Assembly (NCBI GenBank): GCA_013343275.1
Contig: CP046106.1
Location: 124,001 to 188,000, forward strand
Direction of reading: 5' to 3'
Origin: Candidatus Nanohaloarchaea archaeon
Lineage (GTDB): Archaea; Nanohalarchaeota; Nanosalinia; Nanosalinales; Nanosalinaceae
Length of the DNA stretch: 64,000 bases
Shown here: positions 16,257-23,722 of the stretch, in pieces
Numbering within the stretch: position 1 is the first letter of the stretch
Layout of the letters: the number at the start of each line of letters is the position of its first letter
Notes under the pieces: generated by a model
Database searches by the model: none
Told to the model about the DNA's origin: nothing
Seen by the model: the letters and a program-made list of their open reading frames with translations, nothing else
Program-made: the position numbers and the translations under genes

Positions 16257-16399
16257 TATTCAACCTCCTTCAGGACTAACTTTCCCTCTTTATTTAAAAC
16301 AAACTCTAGTTCTTGACCATTTTCCCATCCTTTGGCTTTTCTCATTGATTTGGGAACTGTGATTACTGCTTGGCCATTGGGTTTGACTTGGAGCTTCAT
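16256..16399 (-). CDS. AbrB/SpoVT-type DNA-binding protein (47 aa)
   Basis: Tiny swapped-hairpin AbrB protein. It begins MKLQVKPNGQAVITVPKSMR and continues with a GWENGQELEFVLN turn and LVLKEV, the canonical SpoVT/AbrB/MazE layout. It heads a four-gene operon of membrane proteins. An inverted pair ACAGT/ACTGT (16,400-16,416) directly abuts its start codon, a plausible autoregulatory operator. It could be an antitoxin-type partner to the downstream genes or a simple operon repressor. Confidence 0.82.
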   Translation of the reverse strand: MKLQVKPNGQAVITVPKSMRKAKGWENGQELEFVLNKEGKLVLKEVE

Positions 16400-16854
16400 A
16401 CAGTTATGGTTACTGTTAAAAAGTTAAGAACTTATTGCGTTAATAGAAGGTAGGAAGGCCTTATAATAAACAGCGAGGTTGAAGAAGGGCCGGTCCACTA
16501 CTCTACGTGTTCATTTACATTACTCGCTTTCTGAACCACTTCTTCGTCAACCTAAATAAACCGCTCGAAAAACTACGCTCAACCACGGGCGAAGAGGTTC
16601 CGGCAAGTGGGGAAAAGCGATTCTTCTCTTCAGAGCGAGAGAACAAGCTATCAAGAGAAGGAGCTGAATGATGCCTATGACTTAGGAAACTCTGTGAGCA
16701 GGTTCCCTCCTCTGCGAGGATTAGATCCTATGCGCGCGCAGACCTCAAAATTTCTGGAATCTTCGTAATAAATCAGAAGTTTACGTTCTATGCGCATAGG
16801 CGGGCGTAGAAATAATGAGAAATCTTATAGTATTTATTTTATACTCTTGTAGAT
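16400..16854. other. Gene-free junction between acquired block and Mrr locus
   Basis: No credible ORF. It contains one AGGCCT at 16,456, the first after a 5.7-kb gap. Near-complementary arms AGGTTGAAGAAG and CTTCTTCGTCAACCT are separated by about 50 nt (possible structured RNA). A copy of AAGGGCCGGTCCA lies at 16,485-16,497, repeated at 17,903. Local palindromes include TATGCGCATA near 16,790. It is likely a recombination junction or the right border of the acquired block. Confidence 0.4.
16485..16497 (+). repeat. 13-bp direct repeat, copy 1
   Basis: AAGGGCCGGTCCA, identical to copy 2 at 17,903-17,915. The pair brackets the Mrr nuclease and its small partner. Confidence 0.4.
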
Positions 16855-17556
16855 ATGGGGCAGAGTAGGAGACAAAACGAGCCAGAAGTAGAGGATATTA
16901 ATTTAGATGAAATACCTCCAATTGGAGCTCCTATTCTTTCACTAGGCCTTCTCTATGCGGCAGTTACAGTAGGTTTTGGAGATCTAATGATAAACTTAGT
17001 AGTCGGTGGCGCAGGAGTAGTGCTCTTGGGATTTTTCGCTTTCAAGCTTGGAACATTGTACAAACAGCGAGGCCCTAAAAGAGCAGTTAGATGGGCGACA
17101 ACCGCGCCCGTCGATAGAGTAGAAGACTATTCTCTCGACCTCCAAACAAGCTCGGGAGTAGAGAAAACAGAGGAAGGGATAACTCTAGAGCACTTGAGAG
17201 AGATAGATCCTTATGATTTCGAAGAGTTCGTAGCGAAGGTATGGAGAGGTAGAGGATATGAAGCAGAAGTAACACAGGGAAGTCAGGATCGAGGAATCGA
17301 TGTTGTAGCAGAGAAATCAGAACCATACAACGAGAAAGAGCTTATACAGGTAAAGCGGAAAGGAGAAGGAAACAAGGTTAGCGCTCCAACAGTTCGGAAA
17401 TGTTCTGGACTGAAAAACAAGAACGGGGTCGATAAAGTATTGGTAGTTACTTCAACAGACTTCACAGCTCAGGCAAAGGAAGAAGCCGAAGATTATAACT
17501 TAAAATTAGTAGATGGACGTAAACTTTTGGAATTATACGAAGATAACGTAGAATAA
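16855..17556 (+). CDS. Membrane-tethered Mrr-family restriction endonuclease
   Basis: Protein of 233 aa. Two hydrophobic segments (about 26-42 and 46-69) are followed by a linker. The Mrr catalytic domain (about 115-230) has a DPYDFEEFVAKVW helix, a G-Y-E-A-E-V strand, QDRGIDVVAE with Asp149, and the IQVKR strand with Gln165 and Lys167, i.e. the D...QxK active site of Mrr enzymes. The family cuts modified or foreign DNA; tethering to the membrane by two helices is common in haloarchaeal relatives and suggests action at the site of DNA entry. The next gene follows by 17 bp. All catalytic residues are present. Confidence 0.85.
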   Translation: MGQSRRQNEPEVEDINLDEIPPIGAPILSLGLLYAAVTVGFGDLMINLVVGGAGVVLLGFFAFKLGTLYKQRGPKRAVRWATTAPVDRVEDYSLDLQTSSGVEKTEEGITLEHLREIDPYDFEEFVAKVWRGRGYEAEVTQGSQDRGIDVVAEKSEPYNEKELIQVKRKGEGNKVSAPTVRKCSGLKNKNGVDKVLVVTSTDFTAQAKEEAEDYNLKLVDGRKLLELYEDNVE

Positions 17557-17573
17557 TAGGTGAAAAATACTTT

Positions 17574-17816
17574 ATGGGAGTTGTAAAGCGCGACGGCAAA
17601 TGGAGACTTGAAAAGAAGAAAGAAGGAGTTTACCTAGTGACGGAGAGAGGCGAACAAAAGGCAAAAATCATTACAGGAGAATATGAGCCCTCAGGCCCAA
17701 TGAATGATGAGAGAAATGATATGATGTCCCAAGTGATAGAGGTTAGAGATTTCGAAGAGGCGAAGAAAGAGTTCAAGAGTTTCGCCTCAGGAGGATCTTC
17801 CGGAGGCCTTTTCTAA
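17574..17816 (+). CDS. Small partner protein of Mrr nuclease
   Basis: Protein of 80 aa. It has a beta-rich start (MGVVKRDGKWRLEKKKEGVY), a helix (DFEEAKKEFKSFA) and a Gly/Ser tail. No family recognised. It lies 17 bp after the Mrr gene on the same strand, so a partner or control role is possible. Confidence 0.6.
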   Translation: MGVVKRDGKWRLEKKKEGVYLVTERGEQKAKIITGEYEPSGPMNDERNDMMSQVIEVRDFEEAKKEFKSFASGGSSGGLF

Positions 17817-17902
17817 TGGAAATAATGGTATAACTATCTATGGATTTTGACAGCTTTGATGCCACTCAGAAGAAGAGGTTCATCTGAACACGTACCTCAG
17901 AT

Positions 17903-17915
17903 AAGGGCCGGTCCA
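17903..17915 (+). repeat. 13-bp direct repeat, copy 2
   Basis: AAGGGCCGGTCCA, identical to 16,485-16,497; see copy 1. Confidence 0.4.
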
Positions 17916-17945
17916 AGCTTTTTCCTTTGGTGGACTTGTCTTCTT

Positions 17946-18602
17946 TCAGTTTTCTTTGATTGTGTGGTATAACTGGGAAGGAGTGTATATCTCAGGTCCG
18001 TGTCTCATTGTAAAGTCTTCAGTATCTGTGAAGTCTTCGTCGTATGTCACGATTACCGCATCTCTTTCTAGGGCCTCTGCCACTATTCCTGCATCTTCTG
18101 GATAGTCGCTTGTAGGTATAGGCTCGATTTCTACCGGTGTCGCATTTTCCTGGAGGAATTGGTGAACGGTATCGTTTGTTTTGTTTTCTTTGATGTGTGC
18201 GAATGTTGAAGGAAAATACAGTTCAACGTCTTTCTCTGCCGCTTTCTCGAGCATTTGAACTGTTTCTTCAAGAGGCTCCCTTATTTCAAGGCGCCGGTAG
18301 TCTAGGCCATCTTCTCCTCTGATATCTGACTGGTCTGATGAGTTAACGGGCAGATATGCCGTGGTTGATCTATCGGCGTTCATCTGCAAATCTATCAGAA
18401 TATTTTCATCCAGAAATATGTTATTATGCAGGGGCTCTTTGTAGTCCTTAATCAGATTTTGATTGAATCCTTTCGTGGCACGAGGTGTATCCGATATTGC
18501 TGCCTGCAGGTCTGACTCCGTTTCTCCAGAATCGCTGGGTTCAAGAAACCGGGATTTAAGCTTCACCAGCGACTCTCTCATAGAATGTAAACTGAGATCC
18601 AT
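17946..18602 (-). CDS. PIN-domain ribonuclease-like protein
   Basis: Protein of 218 aa. After about 55 poorly conserved residues comes the first PIN strand NNIFLDENILIDL (Asp65 and Asn67, where PIN enzymes carry D-x-N). It ends with DAVIVTYDEDFTD (about 185-198), the T-x-D motif of the C-terminal acidic site. PIN proteins are Mg-dependent single-strand RNases, often toxins (VapC) or RNA-processing factors. No antitoxin-like partner precedes it; the gene is divergent from an unknown protein at 18,633. Its length exceeds typical VapC (about 130 aa), so a non-toxin role is equally possible. Confidence 0.68.
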   Translation of the reverse strand: MDLSLHSMRESLVKLKSRFLEPSDSGETESDLQAAISDTPRATKGFNQNLIKDYKEPLHNNIFLDENILIDLQMNADRSTTAYLPVNSSDQSDIRGEDGLDYRRLEIREPLEETVQMLEKAAEKDVELYFPSTFAHIKENKTNDTVHQFLQENATPVEIEPIPTSDYPEDAGIVAEALERDAVIVTYDEDFTDTEDFTMRHGPEIYTPSQLYHTIKEN

Positions 18603-18632
18603 TTTTTAATATTTGTCGGTGACAACATATGT

Positions 18633-19034
18633 ATGGGTTTTTCAGCGCAGGAACTGGATACTCGACAGACTGATGTAGAAGATCTGAGCGAACTTGAGAC
18701 TGTTTCTCACATGTATGGCCTTGTACAGAGCTATCAGAACGATAGGGAACAGAAGCAACTCGAAAAAGTCTATGATCAGGTGAAGAATTACAAGATAGCC
18801 AAGGCACCGGGAACACGTAGCGATCCTGTTGAGGAAGGCCTTGATCTCTGGGGAGAGATCGGCGCTTACTGGGATATGACAGGTAAGTACGATGGCAAGG
18901 CTCTGGCAGCTGCAACACCTATACTTGCTACAGAGGCCGATGATCTCGGAGTGAACGTGGAAGATGCTGAGAGCTTGGAGGAACTGAGAGATATACTGGA
19001 TGAAGGAATCGACTACTTTGAAGGCCTGGAATAA
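18633..19034 (+). CDS. Unknown acidic protein
   Basis: Acidic, mostly helical protein of 133 aa with no family recognised. It is transcribed divergently from the PIN gene with a 30-bp gap. A relation to that gene (for example inhibitor) is possible but unsupported. Confidence 0.6.
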   Translation: MGFSAQELDTRQTDVEDLSELETVSHMYGLVQSYQNDREQKQLEKVYDQVKNYKIAKAPGTRSDPVEEGLDLWGEIGAYWDMTGKYDGKALAAATPILATEADDLGVNVEDAESLEELRDILDEGIDYFEGLE

Positions 19035-19058
19035 ATAGAAAAAGAGAAAGAGGTCGTT

Positions 19059-19310
19059 TTATCCGTAGTGTTCTTCCAGATAGTCTACGATGTCGTCAGA
19101 TTCCGGCATCGTGGTATCGGTGTTTGGATCGACAAGTACAGGTACTCCGGTCTGACCTGATACTTCTTCTACACGTGCTCTGTCGCCGTTAGGCCTTACC
19201 TGGCGTGCGACGAAGTCGATCTGTAGTTCTGTAAGTTTTTCACGCACTTTCTTGCAGTAAGGGCATCCTTCGAACTGGTAGAGTTCAAGCATTTCATCTG
19301 GTTCTGACAT
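19059..19310 (-). CDS. Glutaredoxin-like protein
   Basis: Protein of 83 aa with the redox motif CPYC after the first strand (LELYQFEGCPYC) and the TGVPVLVDP cis-Pro loop, ending IVDYLEEHYG. It is a thioredoxin-fold glutaredoxin that reduces disulfides in the cytosol. Length and motifs are complete. It could also be described as a glutathione S-transferase N-terminal-like Grx, common in haloarchaea. Confidence 0.88.
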   Translation of the reverse strand: MSEPDEMLELYQFEGCPYCKKVREKLTELQIDFVARQVRPNGDRARVEEVSGQTGVPVLVDPNTDTTMPESDDIVDYLEEHYG

Positions 19311-19372
19311 AGTTTTCTTTCACCTGTCAAAAAGATGCTCTCCAGAAACTTTTATCGTAAATGGAAAAATGT

Positions 19373-19810
19373 TTACTCGGCTTTCTTCGAGGCCAGCTCC
19401 AGGACCTCTTTATGCTCATCGTATGTCAGAAGGCCGTTACAGTCCTCCTTTGATAGGAAAAACCCTTTCTCGTGTTCGTCGTGAGGGTTCTGCTCGACAT
19501 CAGCAATCGCCTCGGGATCGACTTCTACAAGAAAGGCCTTGTACTCTCGCTTAACTTCTTCGCCATCTTCGTCTTCGAAGCTCCACTCGACAGTGTGGTC
19601 CAGGTTCTCGATACTTTGAATCTGGCCTTCGTCAATACCGGCTTCCTCCCCCAGTTCCAGCTTTACGGTATGCTGGTAGTCGTCTTCCTCTAGGTGGCCT
19701 TTCGGCAGCTCCCATCCCTCCCAGTTCTTCTTCCTGTTCAGGATCAGGTACCGGTTCTCCCTGCTTGGCTTCTTGTGTGCTACGATAACTACGCCTTTTT
19801 CAGTTCTCAT
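19373..19810 (-). CDS. Nudix hydrolase (diadenosine tetraphosphatase-like)
   Basis: Protein of 145 aa. It starts with a strand MRTEKGVVIVAHK. The Nudix box is LPKGHLEEDDYQHTVKLELG followed by EEAGI. The metal-binding Glu residues are kept, but the usual Arg of the REUXEE core is Leu here (L-E-L-G-E-E). The ELPKGHLE start resembles Ap4A hydrolases, which remove alarmone-like dinucleotides. The Arg change may weaken catalysis; identity as a Nudix protein is secure, substrate is not. Confidence 0.82.
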   Translation of the reverse strand: MRTEKGVVIVAHKKPSRENRYLILNRKKNWEGWELPKGHLEEDDYQHTVKLELGEEAGIDEGQIQSIENLDHTVEWSFEDEDGEEVKREYKAFLVEVDPEAIADVEQNPHDEHEKGFFLSKEDCNGLLTYDEHKEVLELASKKAE

Positions 19811-19909
19811 ACTCTGGATTTTCTACCTCTGATTTTATTATTTTGATTGTATCTGGGGAACGGTTTTTATACCTACGGACCTGATTTATTATTGTCCGGT
19901 GTCAAAACT

Positions 19910-20539
19910 ATGATAGGCCGTCTTAAAAAGTTAATATCTGATCTATTCAGCTCAACTGAACAGGATGACATAAGTATAGGCCTTTATGGTCCTCCAAACG
20001 CAGGTAAGTCCACGCTCGCTAACCAGATCTCCAAGGATTTAACAGGAGAGGAAATGAGCAATGTTTCGGAGGTGCCTCACGAAACCAGGGCTGTAGAGAA
20101 GAAGGAGCAGGTAACACTGGAAGCTGAGGACGGCCGGACGATCGACATGAATCTTCTGGACATGCCAGGTATTTCCACCAATGTAGATTTCCAGGACTTT
20201 ACAGAGCACGGCCTTGAAGAAGAGGAATCGAAGGATCGTGCAAAAGAAGCGACAAAAGGAATTGTAGAGGCTATCAAGTATCTTGATGATGTCGATGCAT
20301 GTCTTGTGATCTTTGATTCGACTGAGGATCCTTACACTCAGGTAAATGTTACTATAATTGGAAACTTGGAGGCCAAGGATATCCCGATCTTGATCCTGGC
20401 GAACAAGACGGACCTTGAGGATGCTGATCCTTCCAGAGTCCGTGATGCTTTCCCTCAACACCCTGTTCTGGAGGTTTCTGCGAAGGAAGGTGAAAATATT
20501 GACAAACTTTATCAGGAAATAATTGAAAGGTTAAGTTGA
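19910..20539 (+). CDS. Era-like small GTPase
   Basis: Start chosen at ATG 19,910 (MIGRLKKLIS); the frame is open upstream to 19,847 but that part is not GTPase-like. The 209-aa product has G1 GPPNAGKST, G3 DMPG, G4 NKTD and G5 SAK in normal order: a complete Era/Obg-type GTPase without extra domain. It is immediately followed by the DUF2073 gene (TGATG, 1-bp overlap) and a zinc-ribbon gene, a trio conserved in archaea. Ribosome- or RNA-related function is likely for the group. Confidence 0.85.
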   Translation: MIGRLKKLISDLFSSTEQDDISIGLYGPPNAGKSTLANQISKDLTGEEMSNVSEVPHETRAVEKKEQVTLEAEDGRTIDMNLLDMPGISTNVDFQDFTEHGLEEEESKDRAKEATKGIVEAIKYLDDVDACLVIFDSTEDPYTQVNVTIIGNLEAKDIPILILANKTDLEDADPSRVRDAFPQHPVLEVSAKEGENIDKLYQEIIERLS

Positions 20540-20928
20540 TGAGCGACGATGGAGTTACAATAGAATTTCTCTCAAGAGACAAGCTTTCCGGCCACGAGCT
20601 TGACGACAAGCTCGACTTGGTGCTGGAGAAGGTGAAGGACGACGCAGTCCTCGTACTTGAGGAAGGATGGACTCCTGAAGAAAAGCGTACGCTCATCACC
20701 GATGCAATGGAGCAGGTGGACGACGAATTCCCGGGAATCGAGTTCATGGGGCTTAACTCCGGTCAGTCAAGACTTGACAAGGCCCGTAATCTTGTATATG
20801 ACAAACTTTTCGATGAGAAACCGCGCAGAGGCCTGACAATTGTCGGTAACTCCCGTGTAATGGAGAAAATCAAGGAAGAGAGGGACGCTGTTTCGTTCCT
20901 CGCAAAACTTGAGAATGAAAAGGAGTAG
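20539..20928 (+). CDS. DUF2073-family protein, partner of the GTPase
   Basis: Protein of 129 aa from ATG 20,539. The pattern VTIEFLSRDKL, KVKDDAVLVLEEGWTPEEKRTLI, MEQVDDEFPGIEFM matches the archaeal DUF2073 family, found next to an Era-like GTPase and a zinc-ribbon protein. Its start overlaps the GTPase stop by 1 bp. The C-terminal part (RGLTIVGNSRVMEKIK) is typical of the family. Biochemical role not known to me. Confidence 0.72.
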   Translation: MSDDGVTIEFLSRDKLSGHELDDKLDLVLEKVKDDAVLVLEEGWTPEEKRTLITDAMEQVDDEFPGIEFMGLNSGQSRLDKARNLVYDKLFDEKPRRGLTIVGNSRVMEKIKEERDAVSFLAKLENEKE

Positions 20929-20982
20929 GTCGAAAATCCTATGGCAGATTTTCTTGATCAGACTTCACGAGGTGAACTCTAA

Positions 20983-21363
20983 GTGCCTCACCGTTGTATG
21001 AACTGCGGTAAAACTTACGATGAGGATTCTGAGGAGCTTATCTCTGGATGTGAATGCGGTTCATCTCTTTTCATGTATGAGAACGAGCCGGAGGCCTCTG
21101 AAGAAGAGGAGGTTGAGGAAGAGCTGGTTAAATCTGATATCGAGGAGATGGTTGCCGCCGGTGAGAAGCAGAGAGGCAACATCAGTATAGAGTTCGACCT
21201 CGAATCGATCAAAGTTGAGGAAGAAGGAGTCTACAATATCAATGTCTCCCGACTCCTGGAAGAAGTACCACTTGTAATCGAGAAAAGAGAGGGAACATAC
21301 CATATACACCTGCCTTCAGCCTTCAACAGGCAGGACAGAAATGTAGATGTTCAGGATCTGTAG
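20983..21363 (+). CDS. Zinc-ribbon protein (DUF2072-like)
   Basis: Protein of 126 aa with a GTG start. An N-terminal zinc ribbon (CMNCGKTY and CECGSSLF), an acidic spacer (about 35-50) and a C-terminal beta domain (GVYNINVSRLLEE, PLVIEKREGTYHIHLP) match the DUF2072 Zn-ribbon family that accompanies DUF2073 and the Era-like GTPase. Third gene of the conserved cluster, about 54 bp downstream of the second. Confidence 0.7.
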   Translation: MPHRCMNCGKTYDEDSEELISGCECGSSLFMYENEPEASEEEEVEEELVKSDIEEMVAAGEKQRGNISIEFDLESIKVEEEGVYNINVSRLLEEVPLVIEKREGTYHIHLPSAFNRQDRNVDVQDL

Positions 21364-21418
21364 CCTGAAGCTTTAAATCGAGGCCTTCTAAACTTTAACT
21401 TAAGGTGCACGGTTTTTT

Positions 21419-21700
21419 ATGAGCGAAGACGAAGATACGGAAGAAGTGCGGGAGAAAGATGTTTTCGGCCTTCCTAAGCTTACATTAAATGCTGAAGTTG
21501 GAATCTCCTTCACGTTGTTCATCCTGGGGTCGCTGTTACTGTTCTCAGTGCTTTACCCGATGAGATACTCTGCAGACCTGATGCCTGCATACCTAGGCTT
21601 CCTGATGATCATGGTGGCCTACTTTTTCAGTATAGAGGCAATCAGGGAGCTGGAGGATAAGGAGCACTACCTTTCCGAGAGACTGATGGGCGGCGAGTGA
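21419..21700 (+). CDS. Small two-helix membrane protein
   Basis: Protein of 93 aa with an acidic N-terminus and two hydrophobic segments (about 27-46 and 53-72), ending in an acidic helix. No family recognised. Confidence 0.65.
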   Translation: MSEDEDTEEVREKDVFGLPKLTLNAEVGISFTLFILGSLLLFSVLYPMRYSADLMPAYLGFLMIMVAYFFSIEAIRELEDKEHYLSERLMGGE

Positions 21701-21749
21701 TTGACACTCTTCAGTTACAAATAAAACTCTTAACCATTCTATTTTTTCT

Positions 21750-22031
21750 ATGGCCAGCAGGGAACTTGACCTCGACTTCGAATTTTCAAACGATGAACTA
21801 GCAAATTTTCTGGAAAGCTTCGCAGATAAGATAAGAGAAGGAGAAGTAGGCCTGAGCTTCAAAGGTAAGGAAGAAGTAAGAATCGAGCCAAACCAGGAGA
21901 ACACATTAAGTATGGAGTTCGAGGAAGGCGACGAATACCGGGAACTTGAAATAGAGTTCGTACTCAAGGAAGAAAGAGCGGTATCCAAGGACGCTGACGG
22001 AAGAAAGAAGATCTCAGTAGAAATAGTATAA
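21750..22031 (+). CDS. Amphi-Trp-domain-like small protein
   Basis: Acidic protein of 93 aa. A helix with LANFLESFADKIREGEVGLSFKG followed by alternating strands (VRIEPNQENTLSMEFEE, LEIEFVLK) follows the amphi-Trp pattern, in which a Trp-ended amphipathic strand pair is common in halophilic archaea. Function unknown. The closing Trp of the family is absent here. Confidence 0.55.
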   Translation: MASRELDLDFEFSNDELANFLESFADKIREGEVGLSFKGKEEVRIEPNQENTLSMEFEEGDEYRELEIEFVLKEERAVSKDADGRKKISVEIV

Positions 22032-22087
22032 AAATAATTTCCTTCTCTACTTTTGTCTTCCTTGGGAGCTGAGACAGCAGAATATTT

Positions 22088-22465
22088 CTAATTCCCGAAG
22101 CTCTCAAGCACTTCAATCATCCGGGCGTTCTGCTCTATAATCTTGTCCAGCTTCTCCTCGATATTCGAGGAGTTCATAGAACCTGAACCTTCGGATACAT
22201 CCTTGCTGCTGTTCTGACTGCTCTGAGTCATAGGGTTGCTACCTGAGGAATCGCTGCCGCTACTGGAACTGTCCTTCTGCAGGCCTCCCTCCTCAAGCAC
22301 CTCTATAGGAGTATCATCTTCCTCCTGATTATCGGCGTTCTTCTCAGCCTCTTCACGGAGTGTGGAGAAGTTTCCTGGGCCTCCACCTCCTCCGCCATCG
22401 CTGGCGCTCTTGGCTTTTTCCTTTTCATCCTTTACAGAATCCTTCACGTTATCATAGTAGCTCAT
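22088..22465 (-). CDS. Low-complexity protein, paralogue 1
   Basis: Protein of 125 aa. A long disordered Ser/Gly/Asp/Asn-rich region (with a run of Gly) ends in a short amphipathic helix (IEEKLDKIIEQNARMIEVLESF). The upstream gene ends in a related helix, so the two are paralogues that probably dimerise through it. Acidic disordered proteins of this type in halophiles often decorate membranes or nucleoprotein; no function assigned. Confidence 0.6.
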   Translation of the reverse strand: MSYYDNVKDSVKDEKEKAKSASDGGGGGGPGNFSTLREEAEKNADNQEEDDTPIEVLEEGGLQKDSSSSGSDSSGSNPMTQSSQNSSKDVSEGSGSMNSSNIEEKLDKIIEQNARMIEVLESFGN

Positions 22466-22817
22466 TTTCTATATCACCTTTCAACTTGTCGTTGCTGTCG
22501 TCCTGAGTATCTCGAGTATTTTTTACATCGCTGTCCGGAATGCTTTCAAGCAGCTGGATAATCCTCTCGTTCTGCTCGTGGATATCCTCCAAAGTAACCT
22601 TGCTCTCATCCACCGCATTGCCATCGCCTTCAGCACTTGGAATAGCAATACCGCTACCGCTGCTGGAATCAGAGTCACTGTCCTGACTCTTGCTATCCTT
22701 GCCCTGGCTGACACGGGCCTCGTTACCTCGATCACGGCCTTTACGTGAGTTATCGGCAGGGCTGATAGAAACCTCTTCCTCCTCGGAGTCGGAATTCCCT
22801 CTATTATCGAACAGCAT
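22452..22817 (-). CDS. Low-complexity protein, paralogue 2
   Basis: Start chosen at ATG 22,817 (MLFDNRGNSD); the longer frame to 22,991 reads through the divergent gene. The 121-aa product has a Ser/Asp/Gly-rich disordered body and a C-terminal helix (LEDIHEQNERIIQLLESI) resembling that of the downstream gene. It overlaps the next gene by 14 bp; the pair forms one operon. Confidence 0.6.
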   Translation of the reverse strand: MLFDNRGNSDSEEEEVSISPADNSRKGRDRGNEARVSQGKDSKSQDSDSDSSSGSGIAIPSAEGDGNAVDESKVTLEDIHEQNERIIQLLESIPDSDVKNTRDTQDDSNDKLKGDIENELL

Positions 22818-22870
22818 AAAGAGAGACTTTACAGTCCTGAAATAAAAGCTTTGCCGGGACAACGGTAAAC

Positions 22871-23350
22871 ATGAAAGTAGAAATAAAACCAACCGAGAAA
22901 CCAGAACAGCTGGAAGACAACCTTGAGAAACGAGCAGAAGACGCAGAAACCAGTAACGGCCACGTAATAGCCGAGGTAAGAAACCCGGCAATCATTGAGA
23001 GGCTTCCAGGAGTAGAGAAATACTGGATCGACGATGAGGAACACGAAGGCCTCAAAGGAAGACCTGTACAGGAACAGGCCTACGCCCGAATACACTCCAA
23101 AGAAGACTTAGTGAAGGCCTTCCTGGCAACAGTCGACGGCTACGACCTGAGAATTCTAGACTGCGGCGATGAATGGGATCTCAGGCTGTTGAAAAGGTTC
23201 AACCCTGATATCAAGGAACTGGAGTTCGACGAACCAAAGGAAGTGCTCGGAATCAATAAGGCACTTTTCCAGCATGAAGGCCTTGAAGAGATAGAGATAG
23301 AGGTCGACCAGGAAGACATTCAAATGGTTTACGAATTCATGATGTACTAG
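22871..23350 (+). CDS. Unknown protein, alpha/beta
   Basis: Protein of 159 aa. Strand-helix pattern MKVEIKPTEKPEQLEDNLEKR, HVIAEVRNPAIIERLPGV, then DLVKAFLATVDGYDLRILDCGDEWDLRLLKRF. No catalytic motif recognised. The first half recalls RNA-binding THUMP/PUA-like folds, but this is a guess from pattern only. Confidence 0.6.
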   Translation: MKVEIKPTEKPEQLEDNLEKRAEDAETSNGHVIAEVRNPAIIERLPGVEKYWIDDEEHEGLKGRPVQEQAYARIHSKEDLVKAFLATVDGYDLRILDCGDEWDLRLLKRFNPDIKELEFDEPKEVLGINKALFQHEGLEEIEIEVDQEDIQMVYEFMMY

Positions 23351-23408
23351 TCGTGAAGTTCCGTTGCAAAACTTAAAATTGATTGACTACTAAGATATGT
23401 GATATAGA

Positions 23409-23720
23409 ATGGAAAAGGAGATAGATTTCGACCGCGTAGAATACGCAACTAACAGAGAGATAGAAAACGATGAAGGAGAGAAAACCGGCTACGTCAAAAT
23501 GTTTTCCTATGATACAGAGCTGTACTTCTACGAGATCGAATGCCCTTACTGCCAGAACGTTTTCGAGGGTGAACAGGAACTAGACCAGCGACCTTGGTGG
23601 ATCGAATGCCCTGACTGCACGAGAAGCATCAACGTCTACCGCATCAAGGACAAGGCCGAGAAAAAAGTCAAGAACCGAGGCCCTGAAGGCGTAGAAGACG
23701 CAGACGTAGACGTCACATAA
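23409..23720 (+). CDS. Small zinc-ribbon protein
   Basis: Protein of 103 aa with two CxxC pairs (CPYC and CPDC) about 20 residues apart, forming a zinc ribbon (about 38-65) between a strand-rich N-terminus and a basic/acidic tail. No specific family; likely nucleic-acid or protein binding. Confidence 0.65.
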   Translation: MEKEIDFDRVEYATNREIENDEGEKTGYVKMFSYDTELYFYEIECPYCQNVFEGEQELDQRPWWIECPDCTRSINVYRIKDKAEKKVKNRGPEGVEDADVDVT

Positions 23721-23722
23721 AC

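Noticed and set aside
16485-17915. Element attachment sites (att) in the 13-bp repeats
   Set aside because: Only 13 bp, no tRNA overlap and no integrase in between; kept as a low-grade observation instead.
22818-22991. N-terminal extension of low-complexity paralogue 2
   Set aside because: Would read through the divergent gene start; the ATG at 22,817 gives a normal gene.
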